Source: Otis tarda (lineage: Eukaryota; Chordata; Aves; Otidiformes; Otididae). From it: a stretch of 64,000 bases of DNA. The stretch is taken from NCBI GenBank assembly GCA_026413225.1, contig CM048552.1:188700053-188764052 (forward strand). The letters are read 5' to 3'. A program made the translations under genes and the position numbers. The notes below the pieces were generated by a model. The model worked only from the letters and a program-made list of their open reading frames with translations. It made no database searches and had not been told where the DNA came from. Below are positions 25,181 to 37,100 of this stretch, one piece after another (within the stretch, counting starts at the first letter, position 1; each line of letters begins with the position of its first letter).

Positions 25181-25804
25181 TGAACTGCATCCTGGGGTGC
25201 ATCAAGAGGAGTGTGGCCAGCAGGTTGAGGGTGGTGATCTGCCCCTCTACTCTGCTCTAGTGAGACCCCACCTGGAGTACTGCATCCAGCTCTGGAGCCC
25301 CCAACATAAGGAGGACATGGACCTGTTGGAGAGAGTCCAGAGGAGGGCCATGAAGCACCTTTCCTACAAGGACAGGCTGAGAGAGTTGGGGCTGTTCAGC
25401 CTGGAGAAGAGAATGCACCGGGGAGACCTTATAGCAGCCTTTCAGTACCTAAAGGGGCCCTAAAAGAAAAGTGGAGAGGGACTTTTGGCAAAGGCATATA
25501 GTGATAGGACAACAGGTAATGGCTTTAAACTAACGAGGTTAGATTTAGACTAGATATAAGGAAGATTTTTTTTTTACGATGAGGGGGATGGAACACTAGA
25601 AGAGGTTGCCCAGAGAGGTGGTTGATGCCCCATCCCTGGAAACATTCAAGATCAGGTTGGATGAAGCTCTGAGCAACCTGAGGTAGCTGAAGATGTCCCT
25701 GCTTTACTGGGCGGGGGGCAGAGGTGGGAGGGTGGACAAGTGGACTAGATGACCTTTACGGGTCCCTTCCAACCCAAACTATTATATGAATCTATGATTC
25801 TATG
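25181..25804 (+). mobile_element. Younger CR1 LINE 3' part nested in an older CR1
   Basis: Runs from GCATCCTGGGGTGCATCAAG in the ORF2 C-terminal region to an ATTCTATGA tail. Translated pieces include [40 protein letters not shown] and [10 protein letters not shown], the CR1 segment downstream of the reverse transcriptase. A small in-frame deletion removes the MIRGLE part, and a stop follows the YLKGP region. There is a G-rich insertion in the 3' untranslated part near 25711-25735. No clear long target duplication is seen, as is usual for CR1. Confidence 0.88.
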
Positions 25805-26325
25805 AATGACTGGGTTTAAAGTTGTGATCAGCTGCATGAAGTCCAGCTGGAGACCAGTCACTAATGGTGCACCCCAAGGGTACAGTAATACTGGGGCCAA
25901 TACTGTTTAACCTGGATGATTAAAGATCTGGATGCTGGGACAGCTGGACTTCAGCAAGTCTGCAGATGATACAAAACTGGGAGGAGTGACTGATACATCA
26001 GATGGGTATGCTGCCATTCAGAGGAACTTTGAAAGGCTAGAGAAATGGGCTGACAGAAAGCAAATAACCAAGTCCTGTCCCTCAGGAGGAATAATCCTAT
26101 GCAAAAGTACAGGCTGGGGACTGACTGGCTGGAAAGCAGTTTTTGGAAAAAGATCTGGGAGTAGGCTACCCATGTATTCTTGCAGCAAAAAAGGCCAATA
26201 ACATCATACACTGCATTAGGAAGGGCACTGCCAGCAGATAAGGGGGAAGATCCTTCTGCTCTGCTGAGCACTGGTGAGACACATGTGAAGTGCTGAGTCT
26301 AACTCTTGATTCCCCAGTAGAAGTA
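25805..26325 (+). mobile_element. Older CR1 LINE, right part, with decayed RT motif
   Basis: Resumes the older element at AATGACTGGGTTTAAAGTTG and continues through a decayed VPQG / LGP region (25875-25905). The catalytic box is readable as SADDTKLGGVTD at about 25960-25995, then AAIQRNFERLEKWADRKQ. It ends near 26325 without a CR1 tail, so the last few hundred bases are lost. The FADD box has become SADD, and frame breaks are frequent. With 24951-25180 it forms one element interrupted by a later insertion. Confidence 0.8.
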
Positions 26326-26447
26326 GTTACTCTTTTTTTTCTTAAGGGTCAGATACAGGCTCTAGGAATGCTTACCTTTTTCATGATGAGAAAAATATAT
26401 ATAGAGAGACTTTTAAGAGTATCTATACATACAGTGTGCATTATTGT

Positions 26448-26463
26448 AAAAAAAAAAAAAAAA
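26448..26463. repeat. Poly-A tract
   Basis: About 16 consecutive A; no retroposed sequence is recognisable directly upstream. Confidence 0.85.
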
Positions 26464-27182
26464 TCCCTCCCAAAAGCATAAAATCAGACATGCAAACTGT
26501 ATGATTTCCAGGCAATCTTTTTTTTCATGGAAGCATAACACCATTAGAAGAAAAAGAACCTGATTCCTTTTCCAGTAAGTAGAATTTTAAGCATAAGGTT
26601 ACCCAGCCACTATGTTTTTGACCTATACATTTGTACTTAAGATAAATTCAACAGAAATATTTGAATGCAAGTTATTCCTACAGTAGAGTTTGGAAACACA
26701 TATAAGTAGTTTCAGTTTTCATTAAAAAACAGAATTACTGTCCTGTCTTTATTTCAGATCTAATAAGAATAAGGGAACTGTCTTTCTCAGCTACTGTTCT
26801 AAATACTTAGAAGGTGAGAAACACTTTCTGAACCTATGGGAAGCAAAGTATTAACAACAATTTTATATTTCCAAACATTGGTAGCAAGTGTTCTTACGAA
26901 AAATGAGGGGAGAAGGGTTTAATTGTGGCTCAAATAATTCAATCAAGTAAGCAACTGCAAAACAGCTCTATTTTTTTTTTTTTAACCACTGACTGACTAA
27001 TGGAGAAGAAACATGAAGACACAAAAGCACTGTAGTGATATGTCAGTTCTGGGGTAAATGGAACACTAGGGTGAGCAGCTAGCCAAAACATTTGTTCTTT
27101 CACACTTAGAAAATAGGATATCTTCTCTCCAGTAACATCCCTGTTGCCACCAGATATCAACAGAGGATAAGAGAAAAAAGAC

Positions 27183-27202
27183 TTTTTTTTTTTTTTTTTT
27201 TC
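27183..27202. repeat. Poly-T tract (T20)
   Basis: Twenty consecutive T. It could be the poly-A tail of a minus-strand retroposed sequence, but nothing recognisable adjoins it. Confidence 0.85.
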
Positions 27203-27865
27203 AACATTGCAATCAGCTAATAGAAATAAAAAGAACTGTAGTTGAAATGCTGAAATGCTCTTGAGTATATGTTCAAATCTGGTTTATGTTCCTGAATATC
27301 TGCTTTTTAAGAACAGGTTACATGTTCTTAAAATTAGCTGCAAAATAGCTATATTTGTACATTCAATGTAATCTTTCTTAATTTTACAGATATCAGCCTT
27401 TCAAATAGCAGCATTCAAGCCTGAAAATTTGGCCCTTCACAACGATAAATGAAAGTTTACCTTATGATTATGAAATCATAAATGGGAATCTCCTTAATTC
27501 AGAGCTAAAATCTCTACATTAACCAGCTTCTCTTTGGAGACAGGTATATCTGGTATGTGACACAACATACCTGTCTTAAAACTTCCTCTTAGTCAGGTGA
27601 CAGTTTATCAGGCTGAAGGAATGGAAGAGGGAAATCTTAGGTGCAAGCAGATGACAGGAAGCACTGTAGATATCATTGTGTGAGAGGTGGCATCTCTAAA
27701 GAAAGTGGAAGGAAGCACATGTTGCATTGAACACTTGAGAGCAAGTGCTTTTACTGTAGAAGCTGTATTGTGACTGCAAGCTTTAAATCAGGTTTTACGG
27801 TGGGACTGAATCTAAATTTCATCATGTCTAAGACAACAGCTTTGAAAAATGAATGTGTATGCAGC

Positions 27866-28147
27866 CTACTTCTGATTTTGATGATGGTAACTTAGGTACA
27901 GAGGCTTAATTTTGGTTAGAATTGATGTTTCAAAATAGGTTTGTTCAGAAACAACTTCAATTGCTTTATGTTTGAAGGCAAAAGGAAGGATTACGTCACT
28001 GAGCAAGGCATTGCTTTTATCAGTAATTACAGAAGAAATGGTTATACTTGTTTTTATCAATTCTCCCATGGTCACAGTGATGTGATCTATCTTTAACATG
28101 CGGCTTTCAGCCCACAGGAAATCCTGAATGTTACTAAACACTCTCAT
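27866..28147 (-). other. Unrecognised 93-codon reading frame
   Basis: Open from a Met to a stop on the minus strand. The product has amphipathic, beta-strand-like composition (for example LKIDHITVTMGELIKTSITI) and no low-complexity bias, which makes it stand out from other random frames here. There is no recognised domain, no paired splice sites and no neighbouring coding sequence. It could be an eroded exon, an old transposon remnant or chance. No function is assigned. Confidence 0.15.
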
Positions 28148-31100
28148 TTATCTGACCAACAGAGACTTTAAAGGGTCTGTCCAGTCTTTCCATTAAACAG
28201 TATTTTTTATGACATTGCATTGAACTTTGACTTAAGCTTAAACCAAAAAAAAAACATTCCTTACCTTCAAGGGGCTCATTATTCTGGACTGAGAAGATTT
28301 AAAACACTGCTTAAAGCTCCAGTTCAACTGGCTAGTCAATACTCCTCAGGCGTAATAGATTTTTTTCCTCCTGAAGGTAAAGCCTGTCTGTGCAGGAAAC
28401 ACAGCTTGCTTGGGAGCTAGTCTGAGTTTGTGAAATGAACTCCCTCGGGAATGAAGAACGATCACAAATCTTCCAGTCTGAGTCAGAGTATACACCTTTG
28501 ATTTCTCTTTAACAAACATGTAACATACACTTTTAAAAAAAAAAAAAAAGTGCTAGGTTACACTGCACACACAATTCTGCCCCAAGGAGAGAATGAAAGA
28601 AAGAACATTTTGTAAGAGATGCTAATCGTGTTTGTTCATGTACTACTGAAAGGTGTTTGGATACTACAGGAAGGGGGTGGGGGATGTGCAGTAAGAACCA
28701 ACACAGAAGAGAATATCCACACCACCACTCATGCCCCAACACGTTCTGTAGGACTGCTTCCCTCTCCCAGTGCACCGCTCTGTGCTTTATCAGGAACACA
28801 GTCTCTTTGCCATCTCCACAAGCTCACATCTTAAGAAAATGAAGCTGACAGTTTAACCTTCAAGCCCATTTCCTAAACCTAACAATGTTACAATAAACCC
28901 TGTAAATGTTAACTTTGATTCTCAATAAAAAAGAGATCTGAATGTAAAATAATATTGACAGCACAGTGAGCTAGCAATAAACTCAGTCTTAAACATGAAG
29001 TTCCACAAATTTCGGCTGTGCCTTCTATTAGGCATCTGTGGTTTTCAAGCTCAGTTTCTTAGTCCAGAATACATTTCCATAGGTTTATCAATTCATCCAT
29101 TCTTATTTCAAGTCAGCTGAATAACGTACTGGACATCTGTTCAGACGTAAATCCTTTTAATGCTCTTGATAGGTTCTTAAAATCATGTAGTCTGTAAAAC
29201 TCTCTGATATCCATCCCTATTTAATAGTAGATTATTGCATTAATCCTCAGCCAGAAAACTGATCCTAAAATGCAGTCTCTATTCTCCACTGTAATTTGCC
29301 TTGTGCTGACAGTTGCATGATTTTACCACAAGCAACATCTGTGTACTCCTTATCCAACTGCAGGCATAAAATAAGGGAGAGAAAGAGACCAGTTACCTTG
29401 ATTTGACTGATCAGTGAAACTAAATACAGTGCGCAAATACTGTGTGTCTTGCAAAATGGTCACGAGGCAGTTTTACACACTGAACAAACTGACAATAAAA
29501 CTTTATGCTGGATGCTTTATTGTGTCACATATGTTTTCATTTAATAAAGCATCTGTCAGGATTGGTCTTGTAATCTTATCACATTTCTCAAAGTGACAGC
29601 TCCAATAGCAATAATCTGCACTTTATAGAGATCTGTTGGTGATATTTGTACATTTAGGACTGAAGTCTTTACCAAATAGTCAACTCAGGCACTGAAATCA
29701 ATGTGCACTTTGTAAAACTTCAGTTTTGATGTCAAAATAGGTCTCTAGTTATAAAAATGAAGTCCTTGCAAAAAAATTACAGAGGAATTATGACACAAAC
29801 AATTTATTTTTATGAGAAAGAACTCATAAAATAACCAGTAGGTTATTATCAAGCAGCCTAACAGATCTGGAAGAAAGAGCACCATGAAAGCAAATTACAG
29901 CAAGTAACCAGTAAGTTTGTATTTTATGGCAGCATTTATACAAGCAGTACCCTCTACTACTATAATGAATGAGTTCCCCTTTGCAGCTGACACTTTCCTA
30001 CTACCAGGATACTTTGTCTCCTCTTGCTAAGTTGTCCTCAGTGTAACACTGCTTTTAGCCCATTCTCAGATTGCCTCAGATAACAAAAGCAGCACACAAG
30101 CAGCCATCTCACTATTGTGGACTGGATACCCTTTAAGTCGTTGCCCCCTTGCAAAGGGAATGTCTGGCACAGCAGAGCAGAGGAGTACAAAATGAACATG
30201 GAGAGAAGGTGGTTCCTGCTTGCCCTCCCCAGTGCTGGCAAAGCTGGCCAGACGAGCCTTGATGCCAGAAAGCTACTGGAGGGATTTTTCTCTTTCCCTG
30301 AGCCAGAATCTCTCTAGCAGCTCTCCATAGGCCCTGCTGCTTTCCATAGGACTTGTCATGGACAAATGTCAGTAAGCAAAATGCTGCACAATCCAAAGGA
30401 AACTGAACTCAGATGCTGTAAGCAGGTCCCAAATTACTACAGACAGGTGGAACTTCCACAGCAGATGCAGCTGTATGTCAACAGTCTGAAGGGGTTCTTG
30501 AGTTCAAGTAAACTCTGGTGTGTATCAACACAATTCTTTATTTATAAGGCTACAATGTAAAATGCAGAGTATTTAATGTTGCCTCTGCATTTCTGGTTTC
30601 AGGGCACTAAGGTAACACTCCAGTATACACATATTTATCAGACAGAGGCAGGTGGGAATCTTGAGAGATGAGCAAATGGCAAGCAAGAGATTTTGGTGTC
30701 CAGTTAGATGGGGATAATACTGTAAAATACTGGAGTGAGCATATGAAGGAGATTAGCTATATCACTGCAGCTATTTACATTGTTATATTTAGTTTTAGGC
30801 AGCAGCCAGACATTCACTAATGAAAGGAATGAAATGGTATTAGAAGCTAATATACCTTGGCTGCTTGTTTCTGCTCCTCTGCTGAAGGATGTCTTCCCTC
30901 TAGGATTGCAATTAACTATATCTCATGAGCCTCTCTCATCTACTCCAGCATAAATTAACCAGCTTAGTTTAAACCCCCTTCATCAGCAAGTTGAGGTAAC
31001 TCAGGTGGCATTATGCTGAAGCAGAGAAAGATAGAGCTCTGCTGTCTCTTCTGTGAGGCTGCAGCCTTTAGCAGAGGTTTAGTAATGAACAGCTGAAGGA

Positions 31101-32248
31101 CAATAATATCTTAAACCACCACAGCTGCTTCTGTGATAATCGTGTGAGAGGGCCTCAGTGTTAACTTACGGAGATGCATACACAGGGAAGGTCATACATA
31201 CGCTAATTGCTATAGCATGCTTACAGATTCCAGAAGAAAAAAATACCATATTGAGGTGATTCAGATGCCTAAGCACTGGCATCTAGTGCAATTTAAGATC
31301 GTTACGGAAACCAGATATCAGTGCAGGCTGGCAGATATGATTTGGGACCTATGGAAAATCTGCATTGTTGTAAAGGGGCAACTAGAGGCCAGAAGGCTAC
31401 TTCATGGTTCTACCTTACTTGCACTATTGCAAGACATGTACATTTAGGCAACTCATTCTTGAAATGATTTTCTTAATTATAAGTACTGGGAACATGTTTT
31501 AAAAATTAAAAATTCAGGAAAGGATTTTTTTTTTAATAGTTTTTTTTTCTCTGATAAGATTCATGGTAAATTTCCTGTCACCATTCAGCAAGGACAGAGT
31601 TAAGTTAACATTGGATGCTTTTGCACATTATACTCTTCCATTCTGAAATGCAGTATACGGGCTGGATTCTGCAGCTGTAGGTGTACAGAATATCTGGAGC
31701 CTTGGCTATAAGATATTAGTAAGCCCTTACGTTACTGAATGCATTGTCATTACTATTTCCTAATTCCCACAGGCATCGTTTTTACCTGCCTCTGTTGAAA
31801 ACAGTCTTTCAAACAATTCTTGCATGCTGTCAGTAGAGCTCAAAGAGAATCAGTTCTACATCAGAAAGGTGTTTCAGCAAGTGGCAGTTCCTGTGTTCAA
31901 TGACTTACACTTTGAACCACTTTGTTAGCCTACATGTGCTGCCAGCCAGAAAACACACACTCAAGTGCTGCAATGTAGTTTCTGCCCATCATTAGCTGGC
32001 AAGAGTGTGAAGGATTAGGGAAGGGTGCTGCACAGCTCCAGGGCAAAGAGGCTCAGTCTTGTGATGACATCTGCTGGCTAACCAGAAAGGCACTAACCCA
32101 CCTGTAGGGAAGCTCATTCCAACATATTCCATTCCTGAACATTTTAGGTACATGACGTATCTAACCTCAAAAGGAGAAGGTTAAAACAGAAAGGAAAATA
32201 TGGGCCTATCAAGAAACTCTACCTCTGCTGCCAATGCTTATTCTGATT

Positions 32249-33537
32249 ATCATAGAATCATAGAATGGTTTGGGTTGGAAGGGACCTTCAAAGGTCATCT
32301 AGTCCAACCACCCTGCAAGGAGCAGGGACATCCCCGACTAGATCAGGTTGCTCAGAGCCTCATCCAACCTGGCCTTGAACGCTTCCAGGGATGGGGTTTC
32401 CACCACCTCTCTGGGCAACCTGTTCCAGTGTTCACAACTCGCATTGGAAAACATTTTTTCCTGATATCTAATCTGAATCTACCTCCCTCTATTTTAAAAC
32501 CATTACCCCTTGTCCTATCACAACAGGCCCTACTGAACAGCCTCTCCCCATCTTTCTTGTAGGCCCCCTTGAGGTACTGGAAGGCCACTATCAGGTCTCC
32601 CAAGAGCCTCCTCTTCTCCAGGCTGAACAGCCCCAACTCTCTCAGCCTGTCCTCATAGGAGAGGTGCTCCAGCCCTCTGATCATCTTCATGGCCCTCCTC
32701 TGGATCCTTTCCAACTGGTCCATGTCCTTCTTGTGTTGGGGGCTCCAGAACTGGACACAGTACTCCAGGTGGGGTCTCACCAGGGCAGAGTAGAGGGGCA
32801 GAATCACCTCCCTCGACCTGCTGGCCACGCTCCTCTTGATGCAGCCCAGGATGCGGTTGGCCTTCTGGGCCGCAAGGGCACATTGCCGACTCATGTTGAG
32901 CTTCTCGTCCACCAGCACTCCCAAGTCCTTCTCCTCAGGGCTGCTCTCGATCCATTCTCCGCCCAGCCTGTATTTGTGCCTGGGATTGCCACAACCCAGG
33001 TGCAGGACCTTGCACTTGGCCTCGTTGAACTTCATGAGGCTGGCACAGGCCCACCTCTCCAGCCTGTCCAGGTCCCTCTGGATGGCATCCCTCCCTTCCA
33101 GCATGTTGATGGCACCACACAGCTTGGTGTCATCGGCGAACTTGCTGAGGGTGCACTCTATCCCACTGTCCATGTCGCCGACAAAGATGTTGAACAGGGC
33201 CGGGCCCAACACAGACTCTTGAGGGACGCCACTCGTGACCGGTCTCCACATGGACATTGAGCCGTTGACCACCACTCTCTGAGTGCAGCCATCCAGCCAA
33301 CTCCTTACCCACCGAGTGGTTCGTCCATCAAACCCATGCCTCTCTATTTTAGAGAGAAGGATGTCATGCAGGACAGTGTCAAATGCCTTGCACAAGTCCA
33401 GGTAGATGATATCTGTTGCTCGTCCCTTGTCCACCAACGCTCTCACCCCGTCACAGAAGGCCACCAAATTGGTCAGGCATGATCTGCCCTTCATGAAGCC
33501 ATGTTGGCTGTCACCAACCACCTCCTTGCCCTCTCCC
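32249..33537 (-). pseudogene. CR1 LINE, 5'-truncated, partial ORF2
   Basis: On the minus strand the element runs from 33537 down to a CATAGAATCATAGAATGG tail at 32249. An open frame of about 400 CR1 codons encodes the later part of the reverse transcriptase: [36 protein letters not shown], the box reading [10 protein letters not shown] where the family has [10 protein letters not shown], and the catalytic FADDTKLCG. It continues into the CR1 C-terminal region ([18 protein letters not shown]). The fingers region and the endonuclease are missing. A one-base deletion after MRVV (about 32435) shifts the last ~30 codons out of frame. It is not a host gene and cannot encode an active enzyme. Long antisense frames over it are shadows. 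Confidence 0.95.
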
Positions 33538-34127
33538 ATAGAAGAGAAATGGAAAATAGATGCATATGTTGAGCTATATTTGGAATGTGTTACAGGTAAA
33601 CATTTCCCTACTGTAGCAGTTTTCCAGTTTTGCTTTTTTTTCAGTCCCACCTTCTTCTCTTCTGTAAGTATGGACTCCTAAAGCTTCTGTGGTTGCCCAT
33701 CTCCATGCACGCTTTCATATAGACTTCCATCTCTAATGTGCCAAACGTGTACAAACTGTCCTCTTATCTGATAGTTTTAGAAAACTACACTTACATGATT
33801 CTTTTTTTCCCAAGTCCTCATCTGCTAAACTACTTAGACATCCCTTTCATAGTCCTCCCCCCAACTCACTTCCAAACTTTTCATCTTAGTTCCCAGCGTG
33901 TGTTTCATAGCACTGACTTCCTAACAGCACTGTGAGCTAAAGGCTCCATAAAGCTGATTCATTCAAAGTGTCATCAGAATAGCAAGTCCTTGTGGGACTT
34001 TGGGACAAGAACTGCTTCTTGCCACCAAAACTCAGTTCCTTCTGGCTTTGCCTCTTGCAGCAAATCTACTCTCTTCTCCTTTACCAGTCCAACAGTGTCA
34101 TTGCTACTTATCTTGGAGTTTATGAGT
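33538..34127. other. Intronic sequence, no gene recognised
   Basis: Pyrimidine-rich plus strand, no domain or repeat boundary seen. Confidence 0.4.
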
Positions 34128-34165
34128 GGTAATGGTTTTAGAATAGAGGGAGGTAGACTCAAACT
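34128..34165 (+). mobile_element. Micro-fragment of CR1 3' region
   Basis: GGTAATGGTTTTAGAATAGA followed by GGGAGGTAGA closely matches the complement of the CR1 at about 32476-32513. It is about 38 bp, flanked by unrelated sequence and lacks a tail. It is either a deletion remnant or repair-templated filler. Confidence 0.5.
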
Positions 34166-37100
34166 AAAGACATTTCTGGAGTCCTAACTTGCAGGAAAAG
34201 TTTTAAGCAATTTAACTACAGGGCAAAGTTTACTATTAGCAGTCTGGTATACTGGTACACAATAAGGTTGAGAAAATTAAAATCTCTCCCCCACACACAT
34301 TTTCATTTCTTGAAAGTCCTGTAACATTTTTTCATCACAACATAAACACTAAGATTAAAGACTGAGCCCACTAATTAATCAATAATTCTGCTTTTCAACA
34401 CTGATCTTTCAAAGGCTTAAGGTAGGAGACATCCCTGAGTAACATAAAAGGTATTTCAAACTATGTCACATGAACAGGAGCATTGCCAGAAGCCAGCTAT
34501 TACTTTGGAAGCACCCTTCAGTGGTCATTCAGTCAGTTTGTGTAGTTTCTTTTTTCTTTTCTTCCCCCTAGGTAGGACCAATTATTGGACGCAGATCTGA
34601 AAGCACACAGGCAGCTCTCTCTGAGGTCAGGAAACAACTACTTAATGTATCCTGCTTTCAATTTTGCTAATGAATGGGTAACTCCTAGGTTAAAAATTAT
34701 CTTTCAAGGTTTATGTACTTTATGCTAGAAAGGGCAGGGGAAAAAAGGGAGTGAATTAAAACCACTGCTTGTTTTATGCTTAACCTACATTCGCCACGAT
34801 CAATGCGTGAAATGGCTGTAATCACAAAATACCTGTCAGTTTGCTAACAAATATTTTTGATGCTTATGCTAATACCATCACCTAGATAAAAAAAGATTAA
34901 TGTTAATGTAGCTCCAAAGAGAATTTAAGTATAATTTTTATTACAAAGTCAAAAAGCTTTCATGTAATTTCTGTTCCAGTGCTTTACAAGATTCATAACA
35001 CACTTCTGACTCTGACAAAAAGAGGTGGCACTGCTCAAGTTTTTAAAAATCAGGTGATTACCTCCTTCATTTTACCTAGCTGCCTAAAAATCTAGCCCAA
35101 ATATAGTAAACATCCCATACCAGATTCTGAACACAGCATATGCTATGAGTTTGAAGTTCCCTTTTCCAGTGGCCACAGACATACACACCAAATAAAACAA
35201 AATATGGGGAAAGGGAGAGACAATACAAAAGTATATTGCTAATGTGCTAGATCGGTGCAAAAACAACCCAATCTCTTACATCGTAGCCTCAGTTTAGGAG
35301 ACTGTGGGCAGCTTCCTACCTATTTAGGGAGGTGTCCATTTATTGTGAGCACTGACCTCGTCAAGTGAGCAGAAAATAAATACACGTAAATGCCATTCCA
35401 TGATCCCCATGGCTGAGCCTGTACCTTGAACACCTGCAGTACCGTGCTCTGGCTCTTTTTTCTGCTTCACAGCACCATGTCTGCACTCAAGGACTGAATT
35501 TGGCTTGTTTTGTCAGAGCAGGAGAGAGGTTGTTATGTTATGTAGCCACAAGGATACAACCTACAAGTGAGCCATCATCGATAGAGCCCTGCTAAAATGT
35601 ATGTTCTCCAGCAACGGCTTAGTGTCACAGACCAGCTTTTGTCATAGGACTTGGCATGTCCCATCAAGTGACACGACAGTGCCCATTGGCAAACAGTGTA
35701 TTAGGCTGTGAGCAGGCACGGTGAGTGCTTCACATACCTTGGAGCTTTGCAGGTATTAACCCTCTGCCAGTTCCCCAAACCACTCCTGGATTCCAAATAA
35801 AATTTGAATTCCTTTGCAAGGCCTGCCAGTAATAAACAGCATAAATGTGTTCATTGCAGCCCTTAAGAGTTCCACTAAGCAAACCAAACCCGTATTCTCG
35901 ACGCAGTTCCTCAGGGCAGTCCTGTGCAGGAGTACAAAGGTGAGGTTTCCCTGGCGCAGTGCCACGTGTGTTCCCCTCTGGATTCAGTACAGCACAGTTT
36001 TGCAGATCTCCTACACACAGCTTACCCCATTTTGGTCATCTTTTCTGAATACCTATGCATAGCTCACTTGTTTGCCATGGCCACCTGTTTCACCTGCTAG
36101 CCAACAAACTGCAGCTTTCAAGCCTGCAACGCATCACATCAGATCTCATCCATTTTTCCTTCTATAGCACATATCAGTATTGGCAACTCCGTGATTTCAA
36201 TGTATACAAATTTATAATACAAGTCCAAGATACTGAAGACATGGTACAGCAGTCTAGTCAGAATTTAAGCCATGGCACTGCAAGCAGTCTGAATAATATT
36301 ATGCTAAATTTTACAGTGATTACTTTTGGTGGGGTTTTTTTCCCCATTGGATTACAATGGATTGAACAATCAATCCCACACCCCCAGCAAGTCCAAAAAA
36401 ATCTCAAAAGGCAAATCTTTTATCCATGTAAATATGGTTTGCATACATGCTGTCAGTCTCTCTTTGTGATGTATTTATTAGCCATATTCTGAAACCCAAG
36501 TAATTTTATTCTGGAATATACTAGGATGTTCTATATTAAGGTTGAGAACAAAGGCAGAAATCTGCAGTATAAACATCATGTTTCAGTTCCTTAAAGGTCT
36601 GTCTTTAGTCAATAGAGAGAAAGGGTAGGATTCATCTCATCCCAAAATACATATCTAAAATAAATCGACATTTTAAGTTTGATGAAATAAATCCTCTCCT
36701 TGAAAGACAGTTAAAAGATGTTGTAGGCTAAACAAGGACAATGAAAAGGAGACAGAGGGTTTTTTTCCCTAAGAATGTGAACTGCAACAGAGAAATTAAG
36801 GTTTATACCGAAGATTACCAGCCAGCTGAGACATGACTGAAAAACCGAATAGAGATTTCAGTCACAGCCTGGTCTGGTGCCTTACTCCAACCCCTTATTT
36901 TCTCCTCAAGCACAGTAGATAAAGATCTTCTGAAGTGAAGAGAGAGGGAGATGAGAAGAGAGGTTTATAACGAAATATTTTTATATGTGTCTCTGTGACC
37001 ACATTTAAGGGACTTGATAAGAAATCCATTTCTCAGGATAAGTTATTTTTATTTTATTTTTTTAAAGGAGGATCAGTTTTCTATTAAAATTAAAAATGCA

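Larger units (their letters stand above)
26326..32248. other. Intronic sequence, no gene recognised
   Basis: AT-rich with poly-A at 26448-26463 and a pure poly-T run at 27183-27202. One minus-strand frame at 27866-28147 (93 codons) reads rather protein-like but matches no family I know. The rest shows nothing. Confidence 0.45.

Noticed and set aside
32664-33260. 198-codon plus-strand frame
   Set aside because: Antisense shadow of the minus-strand CR1 ORF2.
32352-33650. 432-codon minus-strand frame as a possible host gene
   Set aside because: It translates to CR1 reverse transcriptase and C-terminal region; the first ~37 codons are flanking sequence.
36055-36492. 145-codon plus-strand frame
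   Set aside because: No domain, biased composition, no splice or promoter context; length is compatible with chance in a window this size.
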